64,000 bases of DNA. It comes from Agrypnia vestita. Its lineage: Eukaryota; Arthropoda; Insecta; Trichoptera; Phryganeidae. Positions 11,218 to 23,258 of this stretch are shown here, one piece after another (the first letter of the stretch is position 1; every line of letters starts with the position of its first letter). The notes under the pieces are model-generated. The model had not been told where the DNA came from. It made no database searches and saw nothing but the letters and a program-made list of their open reading frames with translations. Location of the stretch: NCBI GenBank assembly GCA_016648135.1, contig JADDOH010023167.1:310001-374000 (forward strand), given 5' to 3'. The position numbers and the translations under genes are program-made.

Positions 11218-13299
11218 CTTAGACACCTTCTTCTGAATGACATATAAAAATAATCATTTTTAACGGGTTACAGATAGTTCAATAATAATTAGTTGGACAA
11301 CTTTTGCTCAATCATATTATTAGGATAATAGTACCTAATATATTATAAATAAGACTATATTAAAAAAATTAAAAACATGCTTTTATAAAGAATGACTTAA
11401 AATGAGAAAATATTTTTTTTAACGGCCACACTACTAAGTGCCATCACAATATATGCGTATGTTAATAGCATAAGAAGCGTGGGAATGCGAAGAAAGAATC
11501 ATTAAGAATTAAGATTGTGCGAGCGATCGTAAGGGTTTGAGAAAAAGCGTTTGATGAATTGACAAAAACTTCAAGGTTAGCCTCAAAACTTAAACGTCAC
11601 TTTTAAATTCGGAATTTCCCATTGCATTAAGAACGCCACTCTAATATAATACAATCCGATAGATGACACCGGCATGTCTGATAAAATAACGCGTCAGAAA
11701 AATAAATATATATTTTTAAAATGATTAAACTGATTTAATGATTATTGCGCCTTCGTCAGGAATTTTAGTTGCTATTGTTGGTCAGAAAGTGGGTCGAGCA
11801 TTCATTACCGTTGGTTTGGTAATTTATTAATTAATCGAATAATTAATTGGTTGTCATTTTAGGAAGATGCCGTATTTAAAATATAATAAATAAATTTTAA
11901 TTTGATGTCTGTCCATACAAAAATGAAATACAAATTTCGAAGGAAGATATGAGAAAAAGTGGTGAATATAGCTCACATTGCTAGACGATCAATCGCCTCA
12001 AAATTCAAGTTGGCAGTGCAACGTTAAATATTAAAAGATGCGGGCGTTACGGACACACATTCACACATGCAAACCCGTTATTGTTATTTACATTTACCAC
12101 ACCTGTGTTTTCGCGGAATTTCTAGTAAATTCTTCAGACACGTTTGTTTGATTGGTGATGTCACCACCTGTAAAGAGTGACTACCTGTAGCCAACCCACA
12201 CAAACAAGAAATGTTTTGCGATACTTGATAACCTGTAACGATTGAAGATAACAACTTTATGAGCGACGTTGCCAAATTTATAAAGAAATATATACATTAA
12301 TAATTATAATCAAATTAGATGAATCGAATAGAAAAACGTGCAGAAATAATCTATTGAAAAATAATTTGTCGCTAGCGAGATCCCAGAGCTTTTTTTAACG
12401 ATTTAAAGTTTTGAAAAATTAGTTATAAATCACTAACTTCTACAATACTTTATAGGTAGATTTCCTATAAAGTAATTGCCTAAATTGTACCCAGTGATAC
12501 AGAAAGCGTCCAACCCACAAAATTCTAAAAATAAGTATATGGGTTTAGACAGTTCTAAGTGATACAGTTTTTTATAAATTCGATATTCTTCTAGTCTACA
12601 TCACAGCCATCACCGTAAAATTAACTCAAGCTCAAGAAAGTGGTTTGACAGTTTTCTGCCGCTTCAAATTGATAAATCTCTGGCAAATAAAAATATGGGT
12701 TAAAATAAATAATATAAAAATTAAATAAAAATGCAACAAAATAATTTTATAGAAAGTATTTCAGGCGGTTGAATGTTTTCTATGCCTCAGGTAACACATT
12801 TTTCTCCATGCTTTATCAAATTCATAGAACACAGAACACCTACATAGAATATACTAAGTACTAAGTAAAGTAATACTTTAAAACTATGTTTTTCGTACAT
12901 TTACACATTTTATAGAATGAATCTAACCTGTAAAACGCCTCATATCTTAAATAAAAGTTTTATCCTTATAATTATATTAAAAATTCATAAAAAAAACGTC
13001 TGTACATTGAGCACGAGGCAAAAAATATGTAATAATGAATTAAATATCGACGTATTGGGTTTTTGTAGTCAATTTTTTAGATGCCATTTTCTAAAATCGT
13101 TTTTTTTTCAATTTTTCAATATCAATAGTTATGGATATAAGCAATATCAAATTAAAAAATTGGACCATTAAACAATGTAACATATAGGCATCGTTATAAA
13201 TTCATGCATTATCATCATTATTTTTACAATTTTCAACCCAAGCTAAATGTTTATACTATAAAAAGGATTTGATAGTTGATCTCCTGAAACGAGCGTCAA
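11218..13299. other. A+T-rich stretch, no supported gene
   Basis: A weak minus-strand CCTGACGAAG at 11751-11760 lacks a clear stem II and GAAA. At 12231-12250 the string ACCTGTAACGATTGAAGATA matches 18 of 20 bases at the splice donor of the exon candidate at 21229. No reading frame with convincing coding character is present. Confidence 0.45.
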
Positions 13300-13350
13300 A
13301 CGCTGATCGCTGGACCACTAGGCAAGTGTCTTATCCATTAGACCAAGAAG
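13300..13350 (-). repeat. Degraded tRNA-like SINE head
   Basis: The minus strand reads TTGGTCTAATGGATAAGAC, a good A box with D-arm features of a tRNA, but no B box follows. It is probably a decayed SINE or tRNA pseudogene. Confidence 0.35.
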
Positions 13351-13476
13351 CATGTCTGATTTAGATTCCATTGTTGCATATAACGGATGAATTTTTCTTC
13401 TTTGATACAGACTTCGCTCTAGTAAGTAAATTTTGATAATTATATTTGACCTGTATTAAAACAAACGCATTATTAA

Positions 13477-13590
13477 TATTCAATATAATATATAAGTTAC
13501 TGTAGTGATAGTCTAACATTTAATATTATATAACATCTAATATTCAATATAATATATAAGTTACTGTAGTGCTAGTCTAACGTTTCACGG
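13477..13590. repeat. 64-bp tandem duplication
   Basis: TATTCAATATAATATATAAG and the following GTTACTGTAGTG(A/C)TAGTCTAAC recur with a 64-bp period. The sequence resembles the family A interior, so this is a duplicated family A scrap. Confidence 0.6.
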
Positions 13591-14394
13591 AAGCCTGAAA
13601 CAGATAAGCCAGAAACATAGGAAAAAAAAACTTTGAAGTCGCTTATCTACATAACATATCTGTTACACCTGTATATTACCTGTGTGACTTACTGCTAACA
13701 GAACAAATTACGATACCTACACAGCAACAAACCTTCTTTCATACATCACACACCGAAGGGACTCGGATGTTAGACGCGGTGTGATTCTTGGCGCATGCGT
13801 GTATTTTCTGATATATCAGTGCACATACGCAAGCCACACACATACTGGTGCGCCATTCCAGTCTATTTTCTAAAGTGGTGAGCCTCTTCATACGTCTACA
13901 ATCACTGTCTAAGGGCCCGTTGACACGCGACATCAAATGCTTTTTACTAAAGTAAAACGCATATTTTAAATACACGGACATAAAAAATGTATAGGCACAG
14001 CTTTGTATACATGTATCGAGCTGTTAAAGAATTTTTAATAAAACATTTTTGGAATTCTTTGAAAAAATAAATTTCTGAGAAATTTTATTTGGCAATTTTC
14101 AAATTTAATTTAAATGTGACTTTTATCATGAGCGACGGATTTCATTAAAATATTTTTTTTTAGAATTGAAACAAATAAAATAATTGTAATCGTAAATCAG
14201 TACGTGAGGTAAAATTGATTTCTTCTTTGTAAATAACTTCGATTTGTAAATGTCCACAAAATTCTGAAGGGCCCTAGGGCCAGAATTTTGTGATGCATTT
14301 TACTAATGTAATAGTCAATTTAGCCTTTTGATCAATGTTGAAATCATTATATTTATTACATAACAAAAGAAAGTAGTCAGCAGCAGTACAAACT
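13591..14394. other. A+T-rich stretch with one strong hairpin
   Basis: No gene is seen. At 14255-14292 CACAAAATTCTG pairs perfectly with CAGAATTTTGTG around a centre that is itself palindromic (GGGCCCTAGGGCC). It could be a transposon centre or a cruciform-prone site. Confidence 0.5.
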
Positions 14395-15245
14395 TACTGA
14401 ACCAAAGTATACTGACCAACTAACCATCACGCCATTACCCCGAAAAGGTAAGCAGAGAGGATAGAACGCTATATTCTTCTATCTTGACACACCACTTTTG
14501 CTTCGGCTACATTTATACATATTCTCACACGTGTTCTACAGTAGTTGAGGCTTTTAACAGGGCTATCCTCCAAGTAGTATCTGATGGTGTCAGGTCTTTC
14601 GCGGATGCCCTCTATTCCTGTTCTTATATTCCTCTATTTCTATTTCTATTTTGACCAAACCATCTCAGCACTCCTTTCTTTATTGTATTTACCATAAATA
14701 CTACAACCAGCAGTACATTAAATGTAATTTGTTCACTCCTCACTCTGTCGACCAAAGATTTTTCAGACAAGCGTCTTAGAAACCGCATTTCCACCGCATT
14801 CAGTCTACTTTTAAGTACTTTTTTCGCCAATTCCAGGCTTCACTTCCATAAATTAGGATTGGCAATACAACGGATTTTTATGTACCGTATAGTCTTTCTT
14901 TTTTTGACAGATTCTTATTGACCATAATTGCATTTAGAGCACCTTTTACTTTGTTACCTGCAGTCACTTTCCCTTCGATATCGTTTTCAGCCTTGCTGTC
15001 TCTTCTACTAAACATATGTACTTCCCAAAGACACAAACTCGTTAACTTGTCCTAAGCATTCGTTGTTTACAATTACATCACACTTAGTCACTCTTTCGTC
15101 CCTCTCGAATATCTTCGCTTTCGATTTGCTGACATTCATCAGAAGTTCACCCTTCATGTATATATCCTGGATACCAGGCACTGTAGATCAGCTTCACTGC
15201 TAGCTACCAAGTACTGCACTGCATCGTCTGCATACCTATAGTAGG
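14395..15245 (-). pseudogene. LINE ORF2 C-terminal half with YADD motif
   Basis: This is the longest LINE copy in the window, about 850 bp on the minus strand. At 15240-15220 it encodes YRYADDAV, the catalytic motif of reverse transcriptases. Downstream follow NVSKSKAKIF, a VNEFVSLGSTY segment, ILIYGSEAW, then VEMRFLRR and VLRWFGQNRN, in the usual order for non-LTR elements. Stop codons and a frameshift break the frame. The copy is 5'-truncated just upstream of YADD. No active element is implied. Confidence 0.8.
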
Positions 15246-15805
15246 CAGGATATGGTAAATCGGTCCATTTTCGCTCCTACTGTTCTAGTTCCTTCTGTTC
15301 TTTAAAAAGTTATTTCGTTAAAAAAAATGTAAATCGGCTAAACTCGGAATTTAATATCGCTATTTTGAAGGTGTCAAAAAGTGAATTTTATTATATTTGT
15401 TCAATTAAATGGCAGAGAACAAAAGAAAAGGAAAAAAATGTATAAATTTACAATAAAGCTTAAAAAAAATATATATTGCATATATTTTAAATAGGTTGCA
15501 AATGTATAAATAGAGTTTGTTTATATTCTGCCAAGATTCTATATAAATCTGACAAGATTCAAGGCTGCCAATTTTTTAATAATATACTTGCTGTTCAGCG
15601 TATAACAACATCTTATAATATTCTACTATAAGACATCTTATAATATTCTACTATAAGACATCTTATAATATTCTACTTGATCTTAGAATTCGTGAGCAAA
15701 ATTTAGCGGCTTTGTACTTGACATACAGAAAGAGAGAGGTGTACACTGTTGTGCTAAAGTTAAGCTCGGCAAGAAGGCAAGCTTTGATGTGCGAAAAGGA
15801 GGTCA
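15246..15805. other. A+T-rich stretch with a 25-bp tandem repeat
   Basis: At 15610-15675 a 25-bp unit beginning CATCTTATAATATTCTAC repeats about 2.7 times. No gene is seen. Confidence 0.6.
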
Positions 15806-16347
15806 GCTTCACCTCTTAGAGTAGGTGCCAGCGACCGCCAGACTTACGTTACAGTATCAAACCCGAAATATTTTCTGAACACTATAGTAGGTAAGAAGGT
15901 TTGGATATTGTGACATTTGATTTCGGGGGATTTTGGCAGATAAAAGGTGTGCAGGTACAAAACAATGTGAAAGTAAAACGTCAAAGTACAAGGTACTGGA
16001 TAATTCTGTTAAATAATTACTCGAATAAAATATATACAATTAATATTTGTTAGTATAACAAATAAAAATAGAGCTGCAAAGCGTCTGGCTGAAGAAATGA
16101 CCAATAGTATGAGTGTAAAGTACTGTCCCGTTAAACACATTAATAAATCAGGCGTGTTATTGGTACCTTTTAAATACTCACTTTCTTGTACCTAACAATC
16201 GGTTATCTGCCGAAATCCCCCAAACTCAAATGTCATAATATCCAAATCTTTTTGAGCACTGTAGTGTACACGTAGAAAAAATATTTCAGGTTTGATACTA
16301 TGACGTAAGTTCGGCGGTCGTTGGCTTTTAGTCAATCTGGTGTGAAG
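15806..16347. mobile_element. Long foldback element, unassigned
   Basis: Inverted arms of about 150 bp (roughly 15828-15975 and 16185-16325) share CGACCGCC, ACTTACGT, GTATCAAACC and a GGATATT.TGACATTTGA segment. The centre (15976-16184) is unique and non-coding. Arm divergence suggests an older insertion. No target duplication is evident. Confidence 0.65.
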
Positions 16348-16944
16348 CGCAAAGTAGTCCGGAACCCTGCGATGGATGTTATCTAGGGGTAATATTCACC
16401 TTAGAAAAGTTGTTTTTAATGTTTGCGTAGGTACGCAGGCGCGGCAATACCGAACTGATCGCAAGTCGAAGATAAACCAGAAGTTCAACGAAGTTAAAGT
16501 TTAAGTTAAACACCGGGATTTAAGCAGGCCCGTGGGTCGGGTTTAACAGGATTATCTCTTTGATCTCTGGTTACTTAGCCCTCCTGTAACATACACAACA
16601 AAGGTTCAATCACGTCAATAGACGAGTTTTACTTTGTTATTATTGCCTCGAAAGTTGGACAAAATAAATACATTTTTGCAAATAATGATTGATAAACTTT
16701 TCAAAATGATTTGAATCTCAGCAACTAAGTATTGACACGTATGACAATATGGAGTACTTCGGAAAATGTAAAATTTTATTTAAAAATTGTATCTAACAAA
16801 ACTTTACCTAACAAAGCTATCTAGATTGGTCCAGCTCGAAAGTTGTCGCTTAAAAATGTTGCTCAATTTTATGTCGCTCGCTGATCGCAGATTTCAACTT
16901 GAAACTGCCTAGCTCTCAGTGTTGTTAGCTGTATATAGCTGCCG
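16348..16944. other. Mixed-composition stretch, no gene seen
   Basis: It is less A+T-rich around 16430-16560 but has only short frames and no domain. A fragment of a repeat may be present. Confidence 0.45.
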
Positions 16945-17155
16945 TCTTGCAACACTGCCTAGTAACGGGTTGCTCTAAACCTTTCTAGATTATTCAAGAA
17001 GCTTCTTATTACTTTTCTTTTAACTCGTGGCATCTGCTTGTCTGACGAAAAAACTTTGGATCGATTTTTAACCCTTTTCCCGTGATCTAATCGAGCTGAA
17101 ACTTTGCAAGTAGACTCATGAAGACGATCAAGAAGATCTATCAAATTTTAGTTAA
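16945..17155 (-). repeat. Dispersed repeat, partner of 50655-50815
   Basis: On the minus strand it shares TTTGATAGATCTTCTTGATC, GTTTCAGCTCGATT and a CACGGGAAAAGGGTTAAAAA segment with the plus-strand copy at 50655. The apparent open frame is part of the repeat. Family unknown; probably a transposon end. Confidence 0.6.
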
Positions 17156-18417
17156 AAAAAATAATTAATATAGTTTAATTTTGAATTTTTCAAATTTTTA
17201 ATGGTTTTTACATACAAGTTGTATGGAGAGATTCCGAAGCATATGGTAGATACGAAACCCGGAAATGAGAAAGGGAGTATTGTAAAAACTTGGTTTTTAT
17301 GGGTTACTTTTTTTTAATTATAATAGTATTAATACATTGGTATTGCTTTAAAATTAAAATTTCTGAGTTTCAGTATGAAGAACAACATAAAAAAACATTT
17401 ATATTTTTGAATATGTATCGCAATTACATTGTTATTATTTAATGGAAAAAGATATTACTCTAGATAGAAAAGCGGGTATATCTATGTTCACATATTAATA
17501 ATGTTGGTCTTAAAATGGACAATTTGAAATTTGTAGAAATTAATAGAGTAGGTATGTAAAATTAATCAAAATATACATAGATGTGTGTACAAGGATATTC
17601 TTCCCCCTATTCTTTGTTTAACAACATCGTTTTAGTATACAAAAAAGACAAGATATAATATATCTATTATATATATGTCGAATATAAATATTTCCATCAT
17701 TATAGGGAAAATATAAGCTTTAATTTTTTTTTAAATAAAGATGCGAACACGAAATACGTATCAAATCAATATTTTTACCATTTTCCAACTAAGCTTAACG
17801 CTTGTGTTATGAAAATAGGACTAACTTGCTGGTCTGGAGTGAAGTTCGAAACCGTGACCTTTGGATCACGACATTTTGTCTTTCTTTCTTATTTCCTCTG
17901 GCATTTCATTAAAAATCATTATTGTATTAATTTGTCTAGCATAGATTTTTGAGATTTGTCCTTATTTTCCTCAACAGTAACCACATTCTCTTTCTTTTTT
18001 TCATCGTCATAAAGTTCATTATTAAATTATTTTCTTACGTCTTCGCCTCGTACACAAATCATTTAGAATCCGCAAATTGTTATATTCCGTTCATCAAGGG
18101 TTACGACTTTCGGAGTTTTGCTTGCATTCGTGGAATTATTTCAATCCTATTTTAATAATCTACGGTATTCACATTAAACGAATTCAAGTTCATTAACCTT
18201 GCGAACAAAATCATTCAAGTCATCAAAAGAAACTTCGTAAATAAATGAGATACTGTACGACTACAAGAGAACCAAAAATCTCATCATTATGTCCGTAATT
18301 GAGTTATCAAAAGTTCTAACTTCCTCAAGCTGGGGATTGAAATTCAGAGAGAATTCTCGAAAATATATCTTGAAATAAATATGAAGCTATCTATTTAAAA
18401 ATTGCTTTTAAAAAATT
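17156..18417. other. A+T-rich stretch, no gene seen
   Basis: Only short frames are present. TA-rich simple sequence lies at 17650-17690. Confidence 0.5.
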
Positions 18418-18650
18418 CTGAGAGACGCAAAGATTTAGTAAGTTAAAATAAAATTGGAAAATTATTTCGATTAACCGTAATATTTTGATTAAGATAAATT
18501 ATAAAAGTCTCACAGAGACGAAGATATTTATGTGGGAAACTATATATAGAGAAAGCTATATATAGGGCTGCCCAGACCTTAAGTGACCACTTTACACAAT
18601 GCAACTTTTACCAATTCCACGGAAAGAACACAAGTTATATTACATGTGTT
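18418..18650. mobile_element. Family B repeat
   Basis: Family B is recognised by GTCTCACAGAGACGAAG followed by a GAAA-containing spacer and the segment TTAAGTGACCACTTTACACA. Left and right parts contain inverted GAGAC-type strings, so it is another foldback-like, non-coding element. Related pieces lie at 2872, 10590, 10820, 33535, 37735, 42015, 50885 and 53402. Confidence 0.5.
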
Positions 18651-19264
18651 TTAAATTAGTTTCTTTAATATATTCGAATTAGAGACATAGTTCATAATTT
18701 ATTTAATGTTGAAATATATTTTTTTAAATTATTAAATAACTTCATTGAATAATGTTTCGACATTTATATTAGAAATGTATTATTTATATTAATTAATTAA
18801 TTCTCTCAAATATGTCACCATCGTTCAACTTTGTTTTTTATACATATGCGTACACGGAATACGTGTCATCTCAATATTATTACTATTTTTTACATGCTTT
18901 TATTGAAATTCACTTATCTGTCGACGAGGAATGTTATAATCAGATTTAATCCACTTCCTGATCATTAATCGCTCTGAAATTAGCAAGCAGACATATCCCA
19001 GATGACAATACAATAATCATTCATTAATTTTATAAAACAGTTTAACTATTCAAAAAAATATTTAAAAAGCTCACGCGTTATTTTATCGGACATATGTTTT
19101 TGACGTTTTCAATACTTAATTTCAGAACTTAAAAGTTATGTACATTTAAGTTTTGAGGATAACCTTGAAATGTTTTCCGATTCTATAACGCCATGCAATT
19201 TTTGAATAAGATACCCAGCCCTTTTCACGCTTTTAATTTTTTTTATTTATTGACATAGAATAAT
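18651..19264. other. A+T-rich stretch, no gene seen
   Basis: No supported feature. Confidence 0.5.
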
Positions 19265-19606
19265 AAAAATTCATTCATCAAATATTAAAAATAACAAAAT
19301 GTTTAAAAGCTTGAAAAAAATATTTTTCTAATTTATGCAGGGTTTTAATAATTTTTTCAACTTGTATTAAAGCGATAGAATTTTTGATATTCCGTTTATA
19401 GTTACTGTAGTGATAGTACAACGTTTTATAAAAAAATGAATCAGAAATATTGAAAAAAAAAAATGCAAATTTTGATGTCATTTATCTCCGGTACTATCGA
19501 TTATTATGGATACATCACACAAATTGTAAAGAATATTTCCTATTCAAATTTTAATGTATAAGACTCCCGTGAAGTTTTTGCTACTAGCTACGAAACAACC
19601 TGTATA
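19265..19606. mobile_element. Family A right-half fragment
   Basis: It carries the AACTTGTATTAAAGCGATAG segment, the TCAGAAATATTGAAAAA segment and the variant terminus TTTGCTACTAGCTACGAAAC. The left half is absent. Confidence 0.6.
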
Positions 19607-20191
19607 TATTAATTTTTCAAACACACTGTGTATTTAAAAAGATATTTTTTTAAAATATGGCAAACTGAACGAAATTTTTCCAATATTTTCGTTGCAATTA
19701 ACGAATTTTAATTTTTCTTTTTGTACTTTCAAACTTCATTTATTGGTGTTGAAATTCCATTTTTCACCGCCTGTGCCTCAGGTGGTAGATTCACATTGCG
19801 TTCAAAGTTCAATTAATTTTTAGAGGTCACTGTCCCTTCACTTTCTTTGCCCACGATCCTGCCTATGGAAAACACAGACTCCTTCAGCTACGTATTTATT
19901 ATTCACTAATGTAGGAATTAATGGAAATACATAAAAACTTATGAAAATATATATTTTAGGCAACGAAAGTAAGTCAACCGTAGAGAAGTCCTAAAACACC
20001 CAAAAAAAGACATCTATTTTATCTATCTTGATTAAAGTATGGAAAAGTCGAATAGATAAAAAATAAATCAACGGGTTTCGATAGTATCTACCGGAGAAGT
20101 TTTTCGAAAAGCGAAAATCACCCTTGGGTCGCGATACGCAATGGCGTATACGGTAAGTAATTTCTCAGATTTATAGGTCATTTAATCAATA
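19607..20191. other. A+T-rich stretch, weak hammerhead-like trace
   Basis: On the minus strand near 20057-20100 a TATCGAAACCCGTT string resembles the GAAA side of the motif at 47447, but no CTGANGA core is present. No gene is seen. Confidence 0.4.
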
Positions 20192-20370
20192 CAGGGTTTA
20201 ACAGAGCTAGTCCACAATACTTTACATGTAGTTTTTTGCCTAAATTTTAAGTCTTAAATGTTCAAACAGCAATGTATTTAGTAATATCAATTACATCAGA
20301 GTTTACATTTTTTATATATTTCTGACTTAACTTCTGTAAAAATATGGATTATATGAATATGGTTATCGAA
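20192..20370. mobile_element. Family A left-end fragment
   Basis: It begins ACAGGGTTTAACAGAGCTAG and continues through CCACAATACTTTACATG. The element stops near 20370, short of the centre. Confidence 0.55.
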
Positions 20371-20447
20371 AGATGTCATTTTGACAGTTACCAATACCAT
20401 AGACAAGATATGGTAAAGTAAGAAAAATACAGGGCATTTTTTTAGAG

Positions 20448-20575
20448 GTATATATATATATATATATATACATATTTTAAATATGTTTTATACTTTATAT
20501 ATAATAATAATAATATATAGATATATATATATATATATATGATTATATATATATAAAGTTAAAACTTAAAAATGA
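20448..20575. repeat. TA microsatellite
   Basis: Long alternating TA runs at 20448-20470 and 20515-20560, broken by AATAATAAT. Confidence 0.85.
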
Positions 20576-20706
20576 AATAAAACTCATAAAAATCATGGTA
20601 CTGGCCTGGGTGTTGGCTTTATTGAAAAAATAATTTTATGCCATTGATGTTTAAATATGATTACGATAGCACAATTTTCGAAATAAATTTGCAAAATTTG
20701 GAAGCC

Positions 20707-20891
20707 TTAGTAAACTTAGTAAAAACCACTACCAGATTTACGGTCTACCGGTTTCGAGACGTACCCGTCTCTTCGTCAGGACCAACACTACACTACTACA
20801 TTCACAATACTATATACCCTGACGAAGAGACGGGTACGTCTCGAAACCGGTAGACCGTAAATCTGGTAGTGGTTTTTACTAAGTTTACTAA
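20707..20891. mobile_element. Perfect inverted repeat with two hammerhead-like motifs
   Basis: Two 74-bp arms (20707-20780 and 20818-20891) are exact reverse complements around a 37-nt spacer. On the plus strand the right arm has CTGACGA at 20819-20825, an extra A, a 6-bp stem GAGACG/CGTCTC with a GGTA loop, GAAA at 20843-20846, and ACC/GGT as a loopless stem III. The predicted scissile bond follows A20852. The left arm carries the same on the minus strand. Arms stop at the CC before TGACGA, so the 5' strand of stem I is missing locally. Head-to-head ribozyme-bearing termini are typical of Penelope-like elements. Perfect arms suggest a young insertion or gene conversion. Confidence 0.75.
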
Positions 20892-21230
20892 CATTCTGTT
20901 ATTATGTCTAACCACAAAGTTAATGCTTTAAATATTAATAATATTTGCAAGCGTTATTCTGGCTTAAGTCTATTATGAAACAGCAAACCAAACTGAGCAC
21001 AAATCAGCTGTCAGCTGTGATTGGAAAAAGTTTTGCCAATTCGAAAAACAAACCTCTGTTGATTAAACATTAATGGCACTGGCAATACCATGGCCGTTAA
21101 TTTCATTTGAAAATTCTGCAGCTTTCACACACGACTGCATATTACAACGTGCGTCCACCATAAATAAGCATCATAAATATCATAGGGGAGGAAAATATAT
21201 AGAATACGGATAATGTATTTAGTTGCATAC
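20892..21230. other. Putative intron sequence beside the exon candidate
   Basis: If the minus-strand exon at 21231-21306 is real, this is the start of its downstream intron. No branch point or acceptor was assigned. A short GCTGTCAGCTGTG palindrome lies near 21006-21018. Confidence 0.35.
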
Positions 21231-21306
21231 CTGTAACTATTGAAGACATTGCGCACAGGGCAACAAATGCAGCGAGAGCCCTTCCCGCCATTGCGCCGTC
21301 CGCCAT
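21231..21306 (-). CDS. Candidate first coding exon with signal peptide
   Basis: The minus strand has ATG at 21306 in a good context (CAAG before ATGG). It then encodes 25 residues plus one base: MADGAMAGRALAAFVALCAM and SSIVT. The hydrophobic run AALAAFVALCAM-like with small residues after it fits a secretory signal peptide. The exon ends ACAG and is followed at 21230 by GTATGC, a good 5' splice site. The open frame continues into intron-like A+T-rich sequence only by chance. The protein cannot be named from this exon, and further exons are not found in the window. It is likely the start of a secreted or membrane protein gene with a large first intron. Confidence 0.5.
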
Positions 21307-21500
21307 CTTGAACGAGTTCCAAATTTCGATTTGAAACAAATGAATGCGCAGAAACGTCAGGACGCACTCACCAACACCAACACACACTGGATATATATTA
21401 ACGAATAAATATATACGTTCACAGGGCACCACTGATCTGACACTTTGCACTGCTGCGGATGAGCCTCACGCGGCGGCAACTGCAACAGAAAATGTATACA
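21307..21500 (-). promoter_or_regulatory. Candidate 5' UTR and promoter of the signal-peptide exon
   Basis: Just upstream of the candidate start codon the composition becomes GC-richer (CCGCCGCGTGAG around 21470). A TCAGT initiator-like string lies near 21433-21438 on the minus strand. A possible alternative donor, TTGGTGAGTG, occurs near 21372, so the leader could itself be spliced. No TATA box was identified with confidence. Confidence 0.3.
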
Positions 21501-23250
21501 TTAATTAAAAGGTCAATAATGATTGAACCAGTAACCGAAATGCACGGGTCAAATTTGCGGCTGGTCTCGACAGTGGTGTAATTCTTTCAAGACATAAAGA
21601 GTACTTCCATGGCGATACGAGAGCAAAAGTAGAGGTTCGTGCATAGTTGTGTGGGGTTACCCTATACACAAGTCACAGTCCCGAGCAGACCATCAGCGCT
21701 TACATTGGCCGGGTCGTACACCCCTCGGAAGAGTAGGAATCCTTTGTCCTCGGATGATTTAAAAAGCGGCCCATACTCTACGTGGGCATGTCAGTCTTTC
21801 ATAGACCTCCGGCGGGTGGCCGGAGGCTATGGCCCTTAGAGTATCTATCGTTGATATTTTGTTGTTTTATAGAGATAATAAATCATCAAATATTCTATGC
21901 TTTTGGAGCTTTTCCGTCGCATGATGGTGGTGACCATAAAGCAACTGCTCCCAAAGCACCTCCAAACCACCAATAGTCTAGTAAACCCCAGCATAACAAG
22001 GTGAATCGGAAGGAATTACGCACTATCGAAATCTGTCAAACGGTCCACCGGATTCTGTAAAAATCGAGAAGGCAACATGAACACGGCCTATAAAATCTAA
22101 GGCGCCGCGACGCGATATTAAAATGTGTGTCAGAGTTGACTACTACAATAGAAACCTAAACCGGTGGCATGTGTCGCTAGAGCATGTGTGATTCCTACAT
22201 ATTGTAAATCAAGAAAATACCTACCGACGAGCGAGAAGTTTTCTAGTGCGAACCTGGACAATTTAAGTAACGTGCATTAATAAATGAGAGGCAAGTTAAT
22301 CAGTAGAGATAATTAGTGCGGATAAGGAAATTACATAAAAAGCCAAGCGAAGATTTTAGAAACATTTAGTGAGAATTTAAGGTGCTGCAATGAAATTCGC
22401 GTTTAGTTACTTTGCATGGTAAATAAAAGTTCAAATAGTTTTTAGTGTTTCATTTGCCTGCAACAGCCACGATCCCGCGATTCAATAAGTTGTCATAACT
22501 ATGTGTGTACTTTTTTAATTTAAACTTTACATTTTATCATTTACGCTGAAATATTGGATTTAATTTAATATTTGGACATTTTGAAACCTTTAAAATAATA
22601 TTAGTATTTATTTCATATAATATTCATTACGTCAAAATTGACTTCAGTAAATAATGTTATATAGATAATAAATAGCGCTCAATATGAATTTCCTCACCTC
22701 ACACTTTTTCTCTCATTCCCACTCCTATTTGCTCCGCGTCTATTTTGCATTTTGCAGTTTTCTGTATTCTATTTTATTTTTAAGATTAGTATTTGCATAT
22801 TTTTGCTAAAATATTCATAAATTTTTCACCTGTTGAAAAATCAGACTGATCAATTTAAAACCATATTTTTTCTAGTCGGTTACCTAAAGATTTCGTACCA
22901 TTTTTAGAAATTGTTATTTGCAAATATAATTCATATTTTAACTACTTCCCACAAACAAATGTTACAATTTAATACTTCAGAACATTCGTTCTAGGTGTGG
23001 TGTGCAATTAGTAATTATTAAGTTCTTAAATAAAACGCTAGGGAAAAAAGTCCTTCAAAATTCTGCCTTTAATTTAAATATATCAGTTAGATGGCTTTGA
23101 CAGTTGAAGAACTTAGGTATGCACGTTTTCGCAAACGTATGCCAATGCGTATCTTATAATTTAAATTTTTTAAATTCTCGAAATTGGCCTGTCGGGCAAT
23201 TCGCTTTCAGACAGTTCGACACTCCTTATATTTATATTTTGATTTTTTGG
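21501..23250. other. Unassigned stretch with a GC-richer patch
   Basis: The part at 21640-21980 is GC-richer and contains a short hairpin-like CCTCCGGCGGGTGGCCGGAGG at 21807-21827. It has no convincing frame or known repeat. The rest is A+T-rich with nothing supported. Confidence 0.4.
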
Positions 23251-23258
23251 GTATGTAT

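Noticed and set aside
11731..11760. Minus-strand CCTGACGAAGGCGC
   Set aside because: Stem II does not close and GAAA is absent; at best a decayed copy.
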